DNA of 64,000 nucleotides from positions 372,001-436,000 of the forward strand of contig QFQR01000001.1 of NCBI GenBank assembly GCA_003243275.1. Reading direction: 5' to 3'. This document shows, one piece after another, positions 1 to 7,750 of this stretch (positions are counted from its first letter, which is position 1; each line of letters starts with the position of its first letter). The notes under the pieces were generated by a model. The model searched no databases and was not told the origin of the DNA. It saw nothing but the letters and a program-made list of their open reading frames with translations. Source of the stretch: Leifsonia xyli. GTDB lineage: Bacteria; Actinomycetota; Actinomycetes; Actinomycetales; Microbacteriaceae. A program made the translations under genes and the position numbers.

Positions 1-307
1 CGACGATCGGCGACATCCGCATCGAATACAGGCCGTTGCGCACACCCAGCAGCGTCGCGCCCGCGATCGCGGCGGGGGCCGCGGCGACGCCGCCCGAGGC
101 GAGCACACCGATGAGGGCGAACTGCGAGCCGCCAGAGAACATCAGCAGACTGAGCGCGCAGGCCTGCCAGACGTCGAGCCCCGCGGCGACCGCGAGCGCG
201 CCGAACGAGACGCCGTAGGCCGAGACGGCGAGACCGACGCTGAGCGCGGCCCGCATGGCCTGACCCGCCGCATCCGCGTCCCGCGCCGGAGTCCCTCCCT
301 CTGTCAC
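1..307 (-). CDS. AzlC family amino-acid exporter subunit (partial, N-terminal part)
   Basis: This is the first 102 codons of a minus-strand gene that runs off the left edge. The translation begins VTEGGTPARDADAAGQAMRA and continues into a hydrophobic segment with FSGGSQFALIGVLASGG and GATLLGVRNGLY. These match the AzlC family, the large subunit of branched-chain amino-acid exporters, which normally pairs with a small AzlD subunit. AzlD would lie beyond the edge. The chosen GTG start lies 4 nt after the stop of the kinase-like gene at 311, so the two are probably one transcript. No Shine-Dalgarno is visible before this GTG. A purine-rich GAGGGAGGG lies just inside it, so the true start could be the in-frame ATG 17 codons later. 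Family call is good; start is uncertain. Confidence 0.75.
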   Translation of the reverse strand, partial: MTEGGTPARDADAAGQAMRAALSVGLAVSAYGVSFGALAVAAGLDVWQACALSLLMFSGGSQFALIGVLASGGVAAAPAAIAGATLLGVRNGLYSMRMSPIV

Positions 308-310
308 CGC

Positions 311-1273
311 TCAGCGCGGGGGCAACGGCACGCCGTGCACCCCGTTGTGGACGCGGATCGAGGGGAACACCGCCTGCACCGTGAAGCCGACCCCCGGCAC
401 CGAGTGCGCCTCGAAGACACCGCCGAAGAGCTCCGCGCGTTCACGCATCTCGGTGATGCCGCGCCCGCTCGGCGCCTGGGTGAGCGCCGCGAGATCGTCG
501 TCGACCGTGTAGCTGTGACGCTGGGCCTCGACGTAGGGGTCGAGACCGTTGCGAATCGCCTCCGCGCGGATGCCGTCGTCCTCCACGAGCACCTGGAGGC
601 CGTCGTCGGTCCAGGTGAAGGCCACCTTCGCGGTCGTGCCCGCGCCGCCGTGCGCGAACGCGTTCGCGAGCGCCTCCTGCACGATCCGGAACACGGCGAG
701 CTCCGCGCCGTTGCGCAACTCATGCGGCTCGCCGCTCTCGACGAACTCGACCGCGAGACCCGCGTCGCGCATGACCGAGAACAGCTCGTGCACGGTCGAG
801 AGCTCGGGCTGCGGACCGGCCCCCGCCTCCGCCTCGCCGTCGCTCACGACCGTCATCACCCGCCGCAGGTCGGCGAGGGTCGCCCGCGCCGAGTCCGCGA
901 TCGCGGCGGCGCTGCGGCCCGCCGCCGAGGGGTCCTGGGTGGCGGCGTAGCGGGCGCCGTCCGCCTGGGTGATGATGACCGACACGGAGTGCACGGCGAT
1001 CTCGTAGAGCTCGCGGATCATCCGCAGCCGGCTGCCCTGCTCGGCGAGGGTCAGCTCCAGCTCGAGGCGATCCCGCTCGGCCGCGGCGCGTTGGCGCACG
1101 GCGATCCGGACCGCGCGACGGCTCGCGCGCCACAGGACGAACAGTACGATCCCCGCGAGCAGCAGCACGGCGGCGACGGCCGTGAGCACGACCAGCACGG
1201 TCGTCTTGTTGGCCTCGAGCCAGGCGTCCACTGACGTCCTCCTGTCGCGCGCCGGGTATCGCACGGTCGTCAC
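311..1273 (-). CDS. Histidine-kinase-like protein lacking the phosphoacceptor His
   Basis: A 320-residue membrane protein with one N-terminal transmembrane segment (about residues 25-50), a basic coiled region, a HisKA_3-like dimerisation helix and a C-terminal HATPase_c domain. The ATPase part looks intact: FRIVQEALANAFAHGG gives the N box (E200, N204), VEDDG the G1 box and SGRGITEMRERAELFGG the G2 region. The dimerisation helix reads RELYEIAVHSVS where the family has RELHDxxxHSLS, so the phosphoacceptor His is Tyr90. It has no extracellular sensor domain and no adjacent dedicated regulator; a complete kinase/regulator pair lies just upstream. It may be a non-catalytic partner of that kinase or a protein with a different acceptor. 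It is likely transcribed with azlC. The start is a GTG. Confidence 0.8.
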   Translation of the reverse strand: MTTVRYPARDRRTSVDAWLEANKTTVLVVLTAVAAVLLLAGIVLFVLWRASRRAVRIAVRQRAAAERDRLELELTLAEQGSRLRMIRELYEIAVHSVSVIITQADGARYAATQDPSAAGRSAAAIADSARATLADLRRVMTVVSDGEAEAGAGPQPELSTVHELFSVMRDAGLAVEFVESGEPHELRNGAELAVFRIVQEALANAFAHGGAGTTAKVAFTWTDDGLQVLVEDDGIRAEAIRNGLDPYVEAQRHSYTVDDDLAALTQAPSGRGITEMRERAELFGGVFEAHSVPGVGFTVQAVFPSIRVHNGVHGVPLPPR

Positions 1274-1300
1274 GATGCTAGCGGAGCGAGGCGGAGGAGA

Positions 1301-1338
1301 CCGCCCCGGGGGGTGTCGAGCGTGCGCTCCCGGGGCGG
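1301..1338 (-). terminator. GC-rich hairpin between SHOCT gene and kinase-like gene
   Basis: A perfect 10-bp inverted repeat (CCGCCCCGGG at 1301-1310 and its complement at 1329-1338) with an 18-nt loop lies 8 nt after the SHOCT gene stop. There is no clear U tract, as is common in this kind of genome. It probably separates the SHOCT transcript from the kinase-like gene starting at 1273. Confidence 0.4.
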
Positions 1339-1346
1339 CAGGCGCC

Positions 1347-1676
1347 TCAGCCCTGGGGCGGCACCGGCTGCTGCGAGCGCAGCACCTCGAGCCGGGCGCG
1401 ATACTCGGCCTCCTCGATGTCTCCGCGCGCGAAACGCTCGGCGAGCACCGCCTCGGCGCTCCGCGCGGCCTGCGCGGCCTGCCAGGATCCGCCCCACGGA
1501 CCGCCGGGGTACCCGCCCCAGCCTGCGCGACGCCAGTGGCGACGACGCGTGACGATGAGCGTGACGACGAGACCGATGATCAGCAGCCAGAAGATCGTCG
1601 GAACGATCCAGAAACCCCATCCAGGGCCCCACCCCGGGTGGAACATGGCGCCCGCGAGGGCGATGGTCGACGACAT
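1347..1676 (-). CDS. SHOCT-domain small membrane protein
   Basis: A 109-residue protein with a short Gly/Trp/Pro-rich N-terminus (FHPGWGPGWGFW), one transmembrane helix at about residues 23-43, a basic and Gly-rich linker, and a C-terminal SHOCT motif: LAERFARGDIEEAEYRARL at about residues 78-96. SHOCT (short C-terminal) domains are found at the ends of many membrane or regulatory proteins and are thought to mediate oligomerisation; the exact role is unknown. A good Shine-Dalgarno (GGAAAGGA) sits about 7 nt before the ATG. It lies directly after the response regulator on the same strand with a 98-nt gap, so it could be in the same transcript or a target of that two-component system. No catalytic residues are visible. 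Confidence 0.75.
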   Translation of the reverse strand: MSSTIALAGAMFHPGWGPGWGFWIVPTIFWLLIIGLVVTLIVTRRRHWRRAGWGGYPGGPWGGSWQAAQAARSAEAVLAERFARGDIEEAEYRARLEVLRSQQPVPPQG

Positions 1677-1774
1677 GTCGGATGTCCTTTCCACGTCGGC
1701 CCCGCGGTGGGGCCGTCGGCATCCAGCCTGCGCGCCGCCCCGCGGATGCGGATCCGCCCGGCGGTGCGATCCGC

Positions 1775-2446
1775 CTACTCCCCCGGGACGACGCCGGGCG
1801 ACACGAGGCCGGTCTCGTAGGCCACGATCACGAGCTGCACCCGGTCGCGCGCACCCAGCTTCGACATCATCCGCGAGACGTGGGTCTTCGCGGTGAGCGG
1901 GCTGAGGAACAGCCGGGCTCCGATCTCCTCGTTGGTGAGGCCCTGCCCGACGAGCGCGAGCACCTCGCGCTCCCGCTCGGTGAGCACCGCGAGCGCCGCG
2001 GGGTCCGGCGGGGTGCGCAGGCCCGCCGCGACGCGCGAGAGCAGGGTGCGGGTGACGCTCGGACTCAGCAGCGCGTCGCCCGTCGCCACCACGTGAACGG
2101 CCCGGATGAGCTCGACGGGCTCGGTGTCCTTCACGAGGAAGCCGCTCGCGCCCGCCCGGATCGCCTGCGCCACGTACTCGTCGAGCTCGAAGGTCGTCAC
2201 GACCACGACGCGCACGCCCGCGAGCTCGGGATCCGACACGATCCGCTCGGTCGCCCACAGGCCGTCACCGTCCGGCATCCGGATGTCCATGAGCAGCACG
2301 TCGGGCCGCTCGGCTCGCGCGAGCGACACCGCGTCGCGGCCGGTCGCGGCCTCCCCCACCACCTGCATGTCGGGCTCGGCCTCCAGCAGGCTGCGGAAGC
2401 CGGCCCGGATGAGGCCCTGGTCGTCGGCGATCGCGACCCGGATCAT
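1775..2446 (-). CDS. NarL/FixJ-family response regulator
   Basis: A 223-residue two-domain regulator. The N-terminal receiver has the acidic pair D8/D9, the phosphoacceptor D54 in LLMDIRMPDGDG, T84/T85 and K106 (GFLVKDTEP). The C-terminal LuxR-type helix-turn-helix begins at LTEREREVLALVGQGLTNEE and includes SPLTAKTHVSRMMSKLGARD, typical of DNA-binding NarL-type regulators. The ATG overlaps the stop of the kinase gene by 4 nt, which makes that kinase its partner. The adjacent 16-bp palindrome upstream of the kinase is a candidate autoregulatory site. Target genes cannot be read from sequence; the SHOCT gene next door is the simplest candidate. Confidence 0.9.
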   Translation of the reverse strand: MIRVAIADDQGLIRAGFRSLLEAEPDMQVVGEAATGRDAVSLARAERPDVLLMDIRMPDGDGLWATERIVSDPELAGVRVVVVTTFELDEYVAQAIRAGASGFLVKDTEPVELIRAVHVVATGDALLSPSVTRTLLSRVAAGLRTPPDPAALAVLTEREREVLALVGQGLTNEEIGARLFLSPLTAKTHVSRMMSKLGARDRVQLVIVAYETGLVSPGVVPGE

Positions 2447-3639
2447 GGGCGCTCCCCGGTCGTGGGCAGCAGCGCGCGCACCGTGAAGCCGCCGTCCTGC
2501 ACCGTCTCGAACCGGCCCCCGAGCAGTTCGACCCGCTCCCGCATCCCGGTGAGCCCGCGCCCGGCCACGAACGGCGTGTCCCGTCCGTCATCGCGCACCT
2601 CCACGAGGATGCCGTCGGCGCGCTCCGCGAGCAGCACCACGACCCGCGAGACGTCGACCCCGTGGCGTGCCACGTTGGTGAGGCCCTCCTGCACGATCCG
2701 GTACGCGGCCGCGCCCACCGGCGCGGGAAGCTCCCCCTCGGGCAGCGAGTTCTCGACGAGGAGCTCCGCACCGGGGATGCCGGTCGAGGCGACGAGCCCG
2801 GCGATCCCGGGGATGCCCGGTTGGGGGGCGCGCGGCGCCTCGCCATCGGCGCGCAGCACCCCGAGCACCGAGCGCACATCGTCGAGCGCGGTCTTGCTCG
2901 CCTGCTTGATCGAGGCGAGGGCCTCGACCGCCTTGTCGGGCTGCGACTGCGCCAGATGCAGCCCGACACCCGCCTGCACGTTGATCTGGCTGAGCGAGTG
3001 CGCGAGCACGTCGTGCAGCTCGCGGGCGATGCGCATCCGCTCCTCCTCCGCCGCGGTCTGCCTGCGACGCGCCGCGGCCGCCCGGAAGGCGGCGAAGCGC
3101 GCGCGGCGGGAGGCCAGGAGCTCCCCCAGGCCGATCGCCAGTACGAGCCCGAGCACCGTGCCGATGACGCGCGGCGGGGGCCAGGGAACCACATCCCCGA
3201 ACACCGAGACCGCGAAGACGACGACCCAGGCCGCCGCGAGCGAGGCCCACGCCCAGACCCGGGCTCCCCGCACCACCGCGCCCGCGAGGGCGAAGCCGAA
3301 CGCGAGCGGGATCGGGCCGCCCCCGACCGCGAACAGCATCGAGCACACGGAGATCGCCGCCACGAGCGCGACGACCGGACCCGGAAAGCGCCTGGCGGCG
3401 ATGAGCGCGAGCGGCCCGGCGACCGCGAGCACCAGCGTGAGCGCGGCGAAAGCCGAATGGTGATGCCCGCCGCGCAGGAGCATCGTCGCGATCGCCAGCT
3501 GGACGAGCCCGCTCAGCACGACCGGCAGCCAGAGCCGGACGGCGCGGCTCGGCCCCCGGCCCGCGGCATCCGAACCCGCGAACACCCACGGCTCGCCTGG
3601 CCAGGACGCGCCGTCGTGAGACGAGAGCTGGCCGGGCAT
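2443..3639 (-). CDS. Sensor histidine kinase (HisKA_3 / HATPase_c)
   Basis: A 398-residue kinase with five to six predicted transmembrane helices between about residues 35 and 172, with no large extracellular domain, then a coiled stretch and the dimerisation helix RMRIARELHDVLAHSLS. The phosphoacceptor is His209. The ATPase domain has AAYRIVQEGLTNVARHG (N box), VRDDGRD and GRGLTGMRERVELLGG. It is a classical NarL-partner kinase that autophosphorylates and phosphorylates the response regulator encoded immediately downstream with a 4-nt overlap. The membrane-embedded sensor suggests that it senses a membrane or cell-envelope state, but the ligand is unknown. A 16-bp palindrome lies 57 nt upstream of the start. 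Confidence 0.9.
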   Translation of the reverse strand: MPGQLSSHDGASWPGEPWVFAGSDAAGRGPSRAVRLWLPVVLSGLVQLAIATMLLRGGHHHSAFAALTLVLAVAGPLALIAARRFPGPVVALVAAISVCSMLFAVGGGPIPLAFGFALAGAVVRGARVWAWASLAAAWVVVFAVSVFGDVVPWPPPRVIGTVLGLVLAIGLGELLASRRARFAAFRAAAARRRQTAAEEERMRIARELHDVLAHSLSQINVQAGVGLHLAQSQPDKAVEALASIKQASKTALDDVRSVLGVLRADGEAPRAPQPGIPGIAGLVASTGIPGAELLVENSLPEGELPAPVGAAAYRIVQEGLTNVARHGVDVSRVVVLLAERADGILVEVRDDGRDTPFVAGRGLTGMRERVELLGGRFETVQDGGFTVRALLPTTGERP

Positions 3640-3695
3640 GGCGCCATGCTACGCGGCACCGCTCCCCGCGGCGTCCGCCCCGGAGAGCCGCCGAC

Positions 3696-3711
3696 TACTC
3701 CCGCGGGAGTA
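3696..3711. promoter_or_regulatory. 16-bp perfect palindrome upstream of the two-component operon
   Basis: TACTCCCGCGGGAGTA is its own reverse complement. It lies in the short gap between the DUF3592-like gene (stop at 3718) and the kinase start (3639), where an operator would be expected. A role as a binding site for the NarL-type regulator is inference. Confidence 0.4.
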
Positions 3712-3717
3712 CGCCGA

Positions 3718-4098
3718 TCAGGGCACCTCGCCGAGGACGGCGCGGCTCGGATCCGCCGGATCGTAGAACGCCGTCACCGCGACGTCGGCGAGGCGCGAGA
3801 TGTCGCTTCTGACGCTCGCGAGATTGCGGTACCGCTCGGTGCCGACAATCGTGTATTCGCGCCCCTCCACCGTGTAGCCCCACACGATGTAGTAGTACTT
3901 CTTCTCGTTGCTGCCGCTGCGGGTGACGTAGTCCCCGGTCGGACTCGCCTCGACCTGCTCGCCCGTGCGCATGAGCTCCTCACGCTGCAGGCTCGTCACG
4001 ACGAAGGCGCCTGCGACGACGACCGCGATCGCGGCGAAGGCCACCACGAAGATCAGCAGCAGACGCCGACGACGCGGGGAACGGGCGGGAGCATCCAT
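3718..4098 (-). CDS. DUF3592-like small membrane-anchored protein
   Basis: A 126-residue protein with a basic N-terminus (RSPRRRR), one transmembrane helix at about residues 13-35 and an extracytoplasmic beta-rich domain. Features such as VWGYTVEGREYTI and AFYDPADPSRAVL resemble DUF3592, where a conserved YDPxxP-type segment near the C-terminus is typical. The function of the family is unknown. It sits between tRNA-Asn and the two-component operon on the same strand. The ATG is about 5 nt from the 3' end of the tRNA, so its transcript may start inside or upstream of the tRNA gene. No enzymatic motif is visible. The family match is moderate. Confidence 0.65.
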   Translation of the reverse strand: MDAPARSPRRRRLLLIFVVAFAAIAVVVAGAFVVTSLQREELMRTGEQVEASPTGDYVTRSGSNEKKYYYIVWGYTVEGREYTIVGTERYRNLASVRSDISRLADVAVTAFYDPADPSRAVLGEVP

Positions 4099-4103
4099 AG
4101 GAG

Positions 4104-4176
4104 CTCCCCGGCTTGGACTCGAACCAAGAACCTATCGGTTAACAGCCGATTGCTCTGCCAATTGAGCTACCGAGGA
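4104..4176 (-). tRNA. tRNA-Asn (GTT)
   Basis: The minus strand folds as a complete 73-nt cloverleaf. The acceptor arms TCCTCGG and CCGGGGA pair with one G-U. The D arm contains AGCTCAATTGGCAGAGC, the anticodon loop CTGTTAA carries anticodon GTT, and the T arm contains GGTTCGAGTCC. The CCA end is not encoded (GCTC follows). Discriminator base is G, as usual for tRNA-Asn. Confidence 0.97.
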
Positions 4177-4196
4177 TCGCTGCGAAAACAGCCTCG

Positions 4197-5195
4197 CTAG
4201 CTTAGCAAACCTTCTGGCCCGCTCCGGACGAGGCAGGTGGGCGACGGCGTGGTCGCCGTGGCGGTCGGCACCGGGATGCTGTCGTCCCCGATCCGGAAGG
4301 TGACGACCGCGTCGGAGAGCTGGTTCGCGACATGCAGCAGGCCACCGTCGAGGATGAGGTGGCGCGGCCAGCGCCCACCGGATGCCACCCAGCCCACGGG
4401 GCGCGGGACGGCGTCCTCGAGCGCGAGCACCGCGATCCGGTCGGCACCTCGGATGCCGGCGTACAGTCGGCGACCGTCGGCCGAGACGGCCACACCGGCC
4501 GCCTGGTCGCGGCCCGGGGTCGCGCCGGGGAGCACGAGACGCGTCACCACCTCGAACCCCCGCCCCACGGGCTCCAGCACGAGCAGTTCGCACGACCACT
4601 CCCCGAGCAGCGCGAGGGCGCCGGAGGGCAGCGCATGCAGGTCGCGCGGCCCGGTACCCGCGGGGAGCACGAGCGAGTCGACGCGTTCGAGCAGCCCGTC
4701 GCCGCCGCGCGCATGCACGTGCATCCGGTCCGCTCCGAGGTCGAGGGTGAGCACACGTCCGTCGGGCAGCACGTGCACGTGGTGGGCGTGCGGGCCGTCC
4801 TGCGCCGGGAGCGGCCCCGATCCGGAGCCCTCGAGCCGCTGAACCGGCGCCTCGCGCCCGGCCAGGGCCATCACGACCGCGCCGTCGCCGTAGCACGCGA
4901 CCGCGACGGTGTCATCGTCGAGGAAGGCCGCGTGACAGGGCCACCGGCCCCCGAGAGCCGTGACGCCGTCAGCGACCCATCCCGCGCCGGCCCGCCGGAA
5001 CCAGGCGAGCTCTCCGGCACCTTCGAGCGTCGCCACCATCCGTGCGCCTCGCACGGCGAGCCACGACGGGGAGGCACACGGCGGCCCGTCGCCCGTGAGC
5101 ATCACGCGGCCATCCGGCAGGGAGGCGGCCGTCGCGATGCCCGGCGCGCGCCCCTCCATGTCGGGCCCGTACGCCCCGATCAGCAGCTCCGTCAC
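4197..5195 (-). CDS. Lactonase-family beta-propeller protein
   Basis: A 332-residue protein with the repeating pattern of the 6-phosphogluconolactonase-like (Pgl-type) seven-bladed propeller: DGPHAHHVHVLPDGRVLTLD, GPRDLHALPSGALALL, VSADGRRLYAGIRGADRIAV and GRWPRHLILDGGLLHVANQ. The family hydrolyses sugar lactones, but many members have other roles. It has no signal peptide and is probably cytoplasmic. Its ATG overlaps the ABC ATPase stop by 4 nt, which places it in one operon with a peptide-type ABC binding protein and ATPase. That context suggests breakdown of an imported compound, although the substrate is not readable. The reading frame ends about 20 nt before tRNA-Asn. Confidence 0.8.
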   Translation of the reverse strand: MTELLIGAYGPDMEGRAPGIATAASLPDGRVMLTGDGPPCASPSWLAVRGARMVATLEGAGELAWFRRAGAGWVADGVTALGGRWPCHAAFLDDDTVAVACYGDGAVVMALAGREAPVQRLEGSGSGPLPAQDGPHAHHVHVLPDGRVLTLDLGADRMHVHARGGDGLLERVDSLVLPAGTGPRDLHALPSGALALLGEWSCELLVLEPVGRGFEVVTRLVLPGATPGRDQAAGVAVSADGRRLYAGIRGADRIAVLALEDAVPRPVGWVASGGRWPRHLILDGGLLHVANQLSDAVVTFRIGDDSIPVPTATATTPSPTCLVRSGPEGLLS

Positions 5196-5989
5196 GACTG
5201 AAGCGCGGCAAGGGTGCGGACGTAGTCGTGCAGCGGGTTCGCGAGCACCTCGTCGACGTCGCCGTACCCCACGATCAGGCCCGCGTGCAGCACCGCGACG
5301 CGGTCGACGATCGTGCGCAGCTCGCGCAGGTCGTGACCCACGATGAGGGCGCTGAAGCCCAACTCGCGCTGCAATTCGGCGACCACCTGCAGGATCGGCC
5401 CGCGCACGAGGACGTCGACGCCCATCGTCGGGTCGTCGGCGACCAGCAGCTCCGGCTCGAGCACGAGGGCCCGCGCGAGCGCGATGCGCTGGCGTTGCCC
5501 GCGGCTGAGCTCATGCGGGAACTTCTCCATCACGGCGAGCGGAAGCCGGACCGCGTCGACGAGCGTCGCGACGGCCGCGCCCGCCTCGATGCGGTCGAAG
5601 CGGCGATCCCGCTGGTAGATCGGTTCGGCGACGTTCTCGCCGACCGTGAGGTGCGGTTGCAGCGAGGAACCACCGTCCTGCGGCAGATAGCCGACGCGCC
5701 GCGCCAGCCCGTCGCGGCCGCGCGCGGCGCTGCCCCGCAACTCCTCGCCGAGCACGACGAGCCGCCCGCCGCGGATGTCAGGTCCCTCGCGCTCGCCGGG
5801 TGCCGTCTGGGCCGCGACGGCGCGCGCGAGCGTCGACTTCCCCGATCCGGCCTCCCCGATCACGCCGAGCGTCTCCCCCGCCGCGAGCGTGAACGAGACG
5901 CCGCTGATGGCCGGGGTCTCGTCCCGTCCGTAGCCGAGCGTCAGATCGTCGGCGAGCACCGCCGCGTCGGTGGCCGGCAGCCGGCTCAT
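5192..5989 (-). CDS. Peptide/nickel-type ABC transporter ATP-binding protein
   Basis: A 265-residue ATPase of the Opp/Dpp group. The Walker A motif is GEAGSGKST, the Q-loop region GYLPQDGG, the signature LSRGQRQRIALARAL, Walker B LLVADDPT and the H loop VGHD. The residue after Walker B is Asp where the catalytic Glu is expected (DDPT instead of DEPT), so ATP hydrolysis may be slowed. Only one ATPase is present, whereas Opp/Dpp systems have two ATPases and two permeases. Start and stop overlap the neighbours by 4 nt on both sides, so it is translated from one mRNA with the binding protein and the lactonase. The missing subunits must be encoded elsewhere or the system works differently. Confidence 0.88.
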   Translation of the reverse strand: MSRLPATDAAVLADDLTLGYGRDETPAISGVSFTLAAGETLGVIGEAGSGKSTLARAVAAQTAPGEREGPDIRGGRLVVLGEELRGSAARGRDGLARRVGYLPQDGGSSLQPHLTVGENVAEPIYQRDRRFDRIEAGAAVATLVDAVRLPLAVMEKFPHELSRGQRQRIALARALVLEPELLVADDPTMGVDVLVRGPILQVVAELQRELGFSALIVGHDLRELRTIVDRVAVLHAGLIVGYGDVDEVLANPLHDYVRTLAALQS

Positions 5990-7617
5990 CCGGCACCTCC
6001 GTTCCTCGTGAGGGTGCCGAAGCGGAGGGTGTGCGACGCGTCGACGACCGCCCCCGAGACGTCGTTCCCCGTGACGAAATACTGCGTGCTCTGCAGAAGC
6101 GGCAGGGTCGGCAGCTCGGCGGCGACCTGGGCCTGGATGCCCGCGATGAGCTTCAGCCGTGCGGCGGGGTCGGGCTCCGTGAGCTGCTTCGCCAGGTCGT
6201 CGCGCACGGAGGCGTTCGCGTAGTGGTTCTTCGCGACGTCGTCCGCGCCGAAGAGCGGCATCAGGTAGTTCGCCGCATCCGCGAACGCCGCCGAGCGACC
6301 GGACTGGGACACCTGGAACAGATCGTTCGCGCGGTCGTCCGCGTACTGCGACCCGTCGACGGCGTTGAGCGTCACCGTGAACAGGCGGCTCCCCTCGAGC
6401 TGCGACTTCAGGAGCGCGTACTCGTCCGCCGTGCCCGAGCCGAACTGCTCTGGCGTGTAACTGAGGGTGAGCGCGATCGGGGTCGCGACGCCCGCCACCT
6501 CGAGAACGGTCTTCGCCGCCGCGATGTCCGGACCTCCCGACCCGTCGCCGTAGAGCCCCCTGAGAGCCTCGGCGGCACCCGCCACACCGGACGGGATGTC
6601 GGAGAACAGCGGGAGGTAGCGGTCGGCGTACACCCGCTTCGCGAGCTGCGCGCGGTCGACGACGTCGGCCATCGCCCGGCGGACCGCGAGCGCCTTGGCC
6701 GGGTCGGCGTCAGCCGTCGCGGTGCCGTACGGCATCGTGCTGAGGTTGAAGACGAGGTACCGGGTCTCTCCTCCCGGCCCGTCGACGACCGTCACCGATC
6801 CCTCGTCACGCAGCGTGGCGAGGTCGTCCGCCGAGATGCCCCGGAAGGCCACATCGACGGTCCCCGCCAACAGGTCGTTCCTGAGGTTCGACGCATCCGT
6901 GTAGTACCTGAGCCTCACCTCGCGGTTCTTCGGCGTGCCGAGAAGGCCCTGGTACCGCGCATTCGGCACGAAGGTCACCAGCTCGCCCGGAACGTAGTCG
7001 GTGATCGTGTACGGCCCGGCGAAGGCCATGCCCTTCAGGATGTCGTCATTGCCCGTCACGGCGTCGGCCGAGAACACCTGCTCGTCCACGATCAGACCGG
7101 CCTGGCTCGCGAGCACGCGCGGGAAGCTCTGGTCGTGAGGCTGCTTCAGGCGGAAGACGACCGTCGTGTCGTCGGGTGTCTCCACGCGGTCGAGGTTGCC
7201 GAGCAGGGCCGACGGGCCCTTCGCATCCGCGATCGCGAGCTGGCGGTCGAAGCTCAGCTTCACATCCGAGGAGGTGAGGTCGTTGCCGTTCGCGAAGCGG
7301 AGACCGGACTTGAGCACCACCCGGTAGTCGCCGTCCGGGGTGAAATCGGCGGCCGAGGCGATATCCGGCTCGAGCTCGGAGCTGCCGGGCCGCACATTCA
7401 TCAGGAACGGGAACACCTGGTTCAGCACCGCGAACGATCCCTCGTCGGAGGCCGCTGCGGGGTCCAGCACCGGCATCCGATCCGTCGTGCCGACGACGAT
7501 GCTGACACCGGCGGCGTCGGAGCCACCGGCATCGGACCCGCAGCCGGTGAGCCCGACCGCGAGGGCGACGGGGAGCGCCACCAGGGCGAGCAGACATGCC
7601 TGACGAGAGGCGGACAT
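5986..7617 (-). CDS. ABC transporter substrate-binding lipoprotein (family 5, peptide type)
   Basis: A 543-residue extracellular solute-binding protein. The N-terminus MSASRQACLLALVALPVAL is a signal peptide ending in the lipobox GLTGC, giving a lipid-modified Cys26. The body matches SBP_bac_5: FAVLNQVFPFLMN, YRVVLKSGLRFANGNDLTSS, TVVFRLKQPHDQSFP and VRRAMADVVDRAQLAKRV. Such proteins deliver oligopeptides, nickel or other small molecules to an ABC permease. The start was placed at the ATG preceded by GGAAG; longer upstream extensions have no coding character. It is the first gene of a three-gene operon with the ATPase and the lactonase-like protein, and no permease gene is present. Confidence 0.92.
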   Translation of the reverse strand: MSASRQACLLALVALPVALAVGLTGCGSDAGGSDAAGVSIVVGTTDRMPVLDPAAASDEGSFAVLNQVFPFLMNVRPGSSELEPDIASAADFTPDGDYRVVLKSGLRFANGNDLTSSDVKLSFDRQLAIADAKGPSALLGNLDRVETPDDTTVVFRLKQPHDQSFPRVLASQAGLIVDEQVFSADAVTGNDDILKGMAFAGPYTITDYVPGELVTFVPNARYQGLLGTPKNREVRLRYYTDASNLRNDLLAGTVDVAFRGISADDLATLRDEGSVTVVDGPGGETRYLVFNLSTMPYGTATADADPAKALAVRRAMADVVDRAQLAKRVYADRYLPLFSDIPSGVAGAAEALRGLYGDGSGGPDIAAAKTVLEVAGVATPIALTLSYTPEQFGSGTADEYALLKSQLEGSRLFTVTLNAVDGSQYADDRANDLFQVSQSGRSAAFADAANYLMPLFGADDVAKNHYANASVRDDLAKQLTEPDPAARLKLIAGIQAQVAAELPTLPLLQSTQYFVTGNDVSGAVVDASHTLRFGTLTRNGGAG

Positions 7618-7750
7618 CACTTCCGTGGACCTCGATTCCTGGATACGAAGAGGAGAGGGACCACGTGCCGCCCCCTCCTCAGGTCTATCACGGCCGCGCG
7701 CACGCACCGCCCGGCGAGGCGTGCGCCCGGCACCGATCCGCGCGGCCGCC

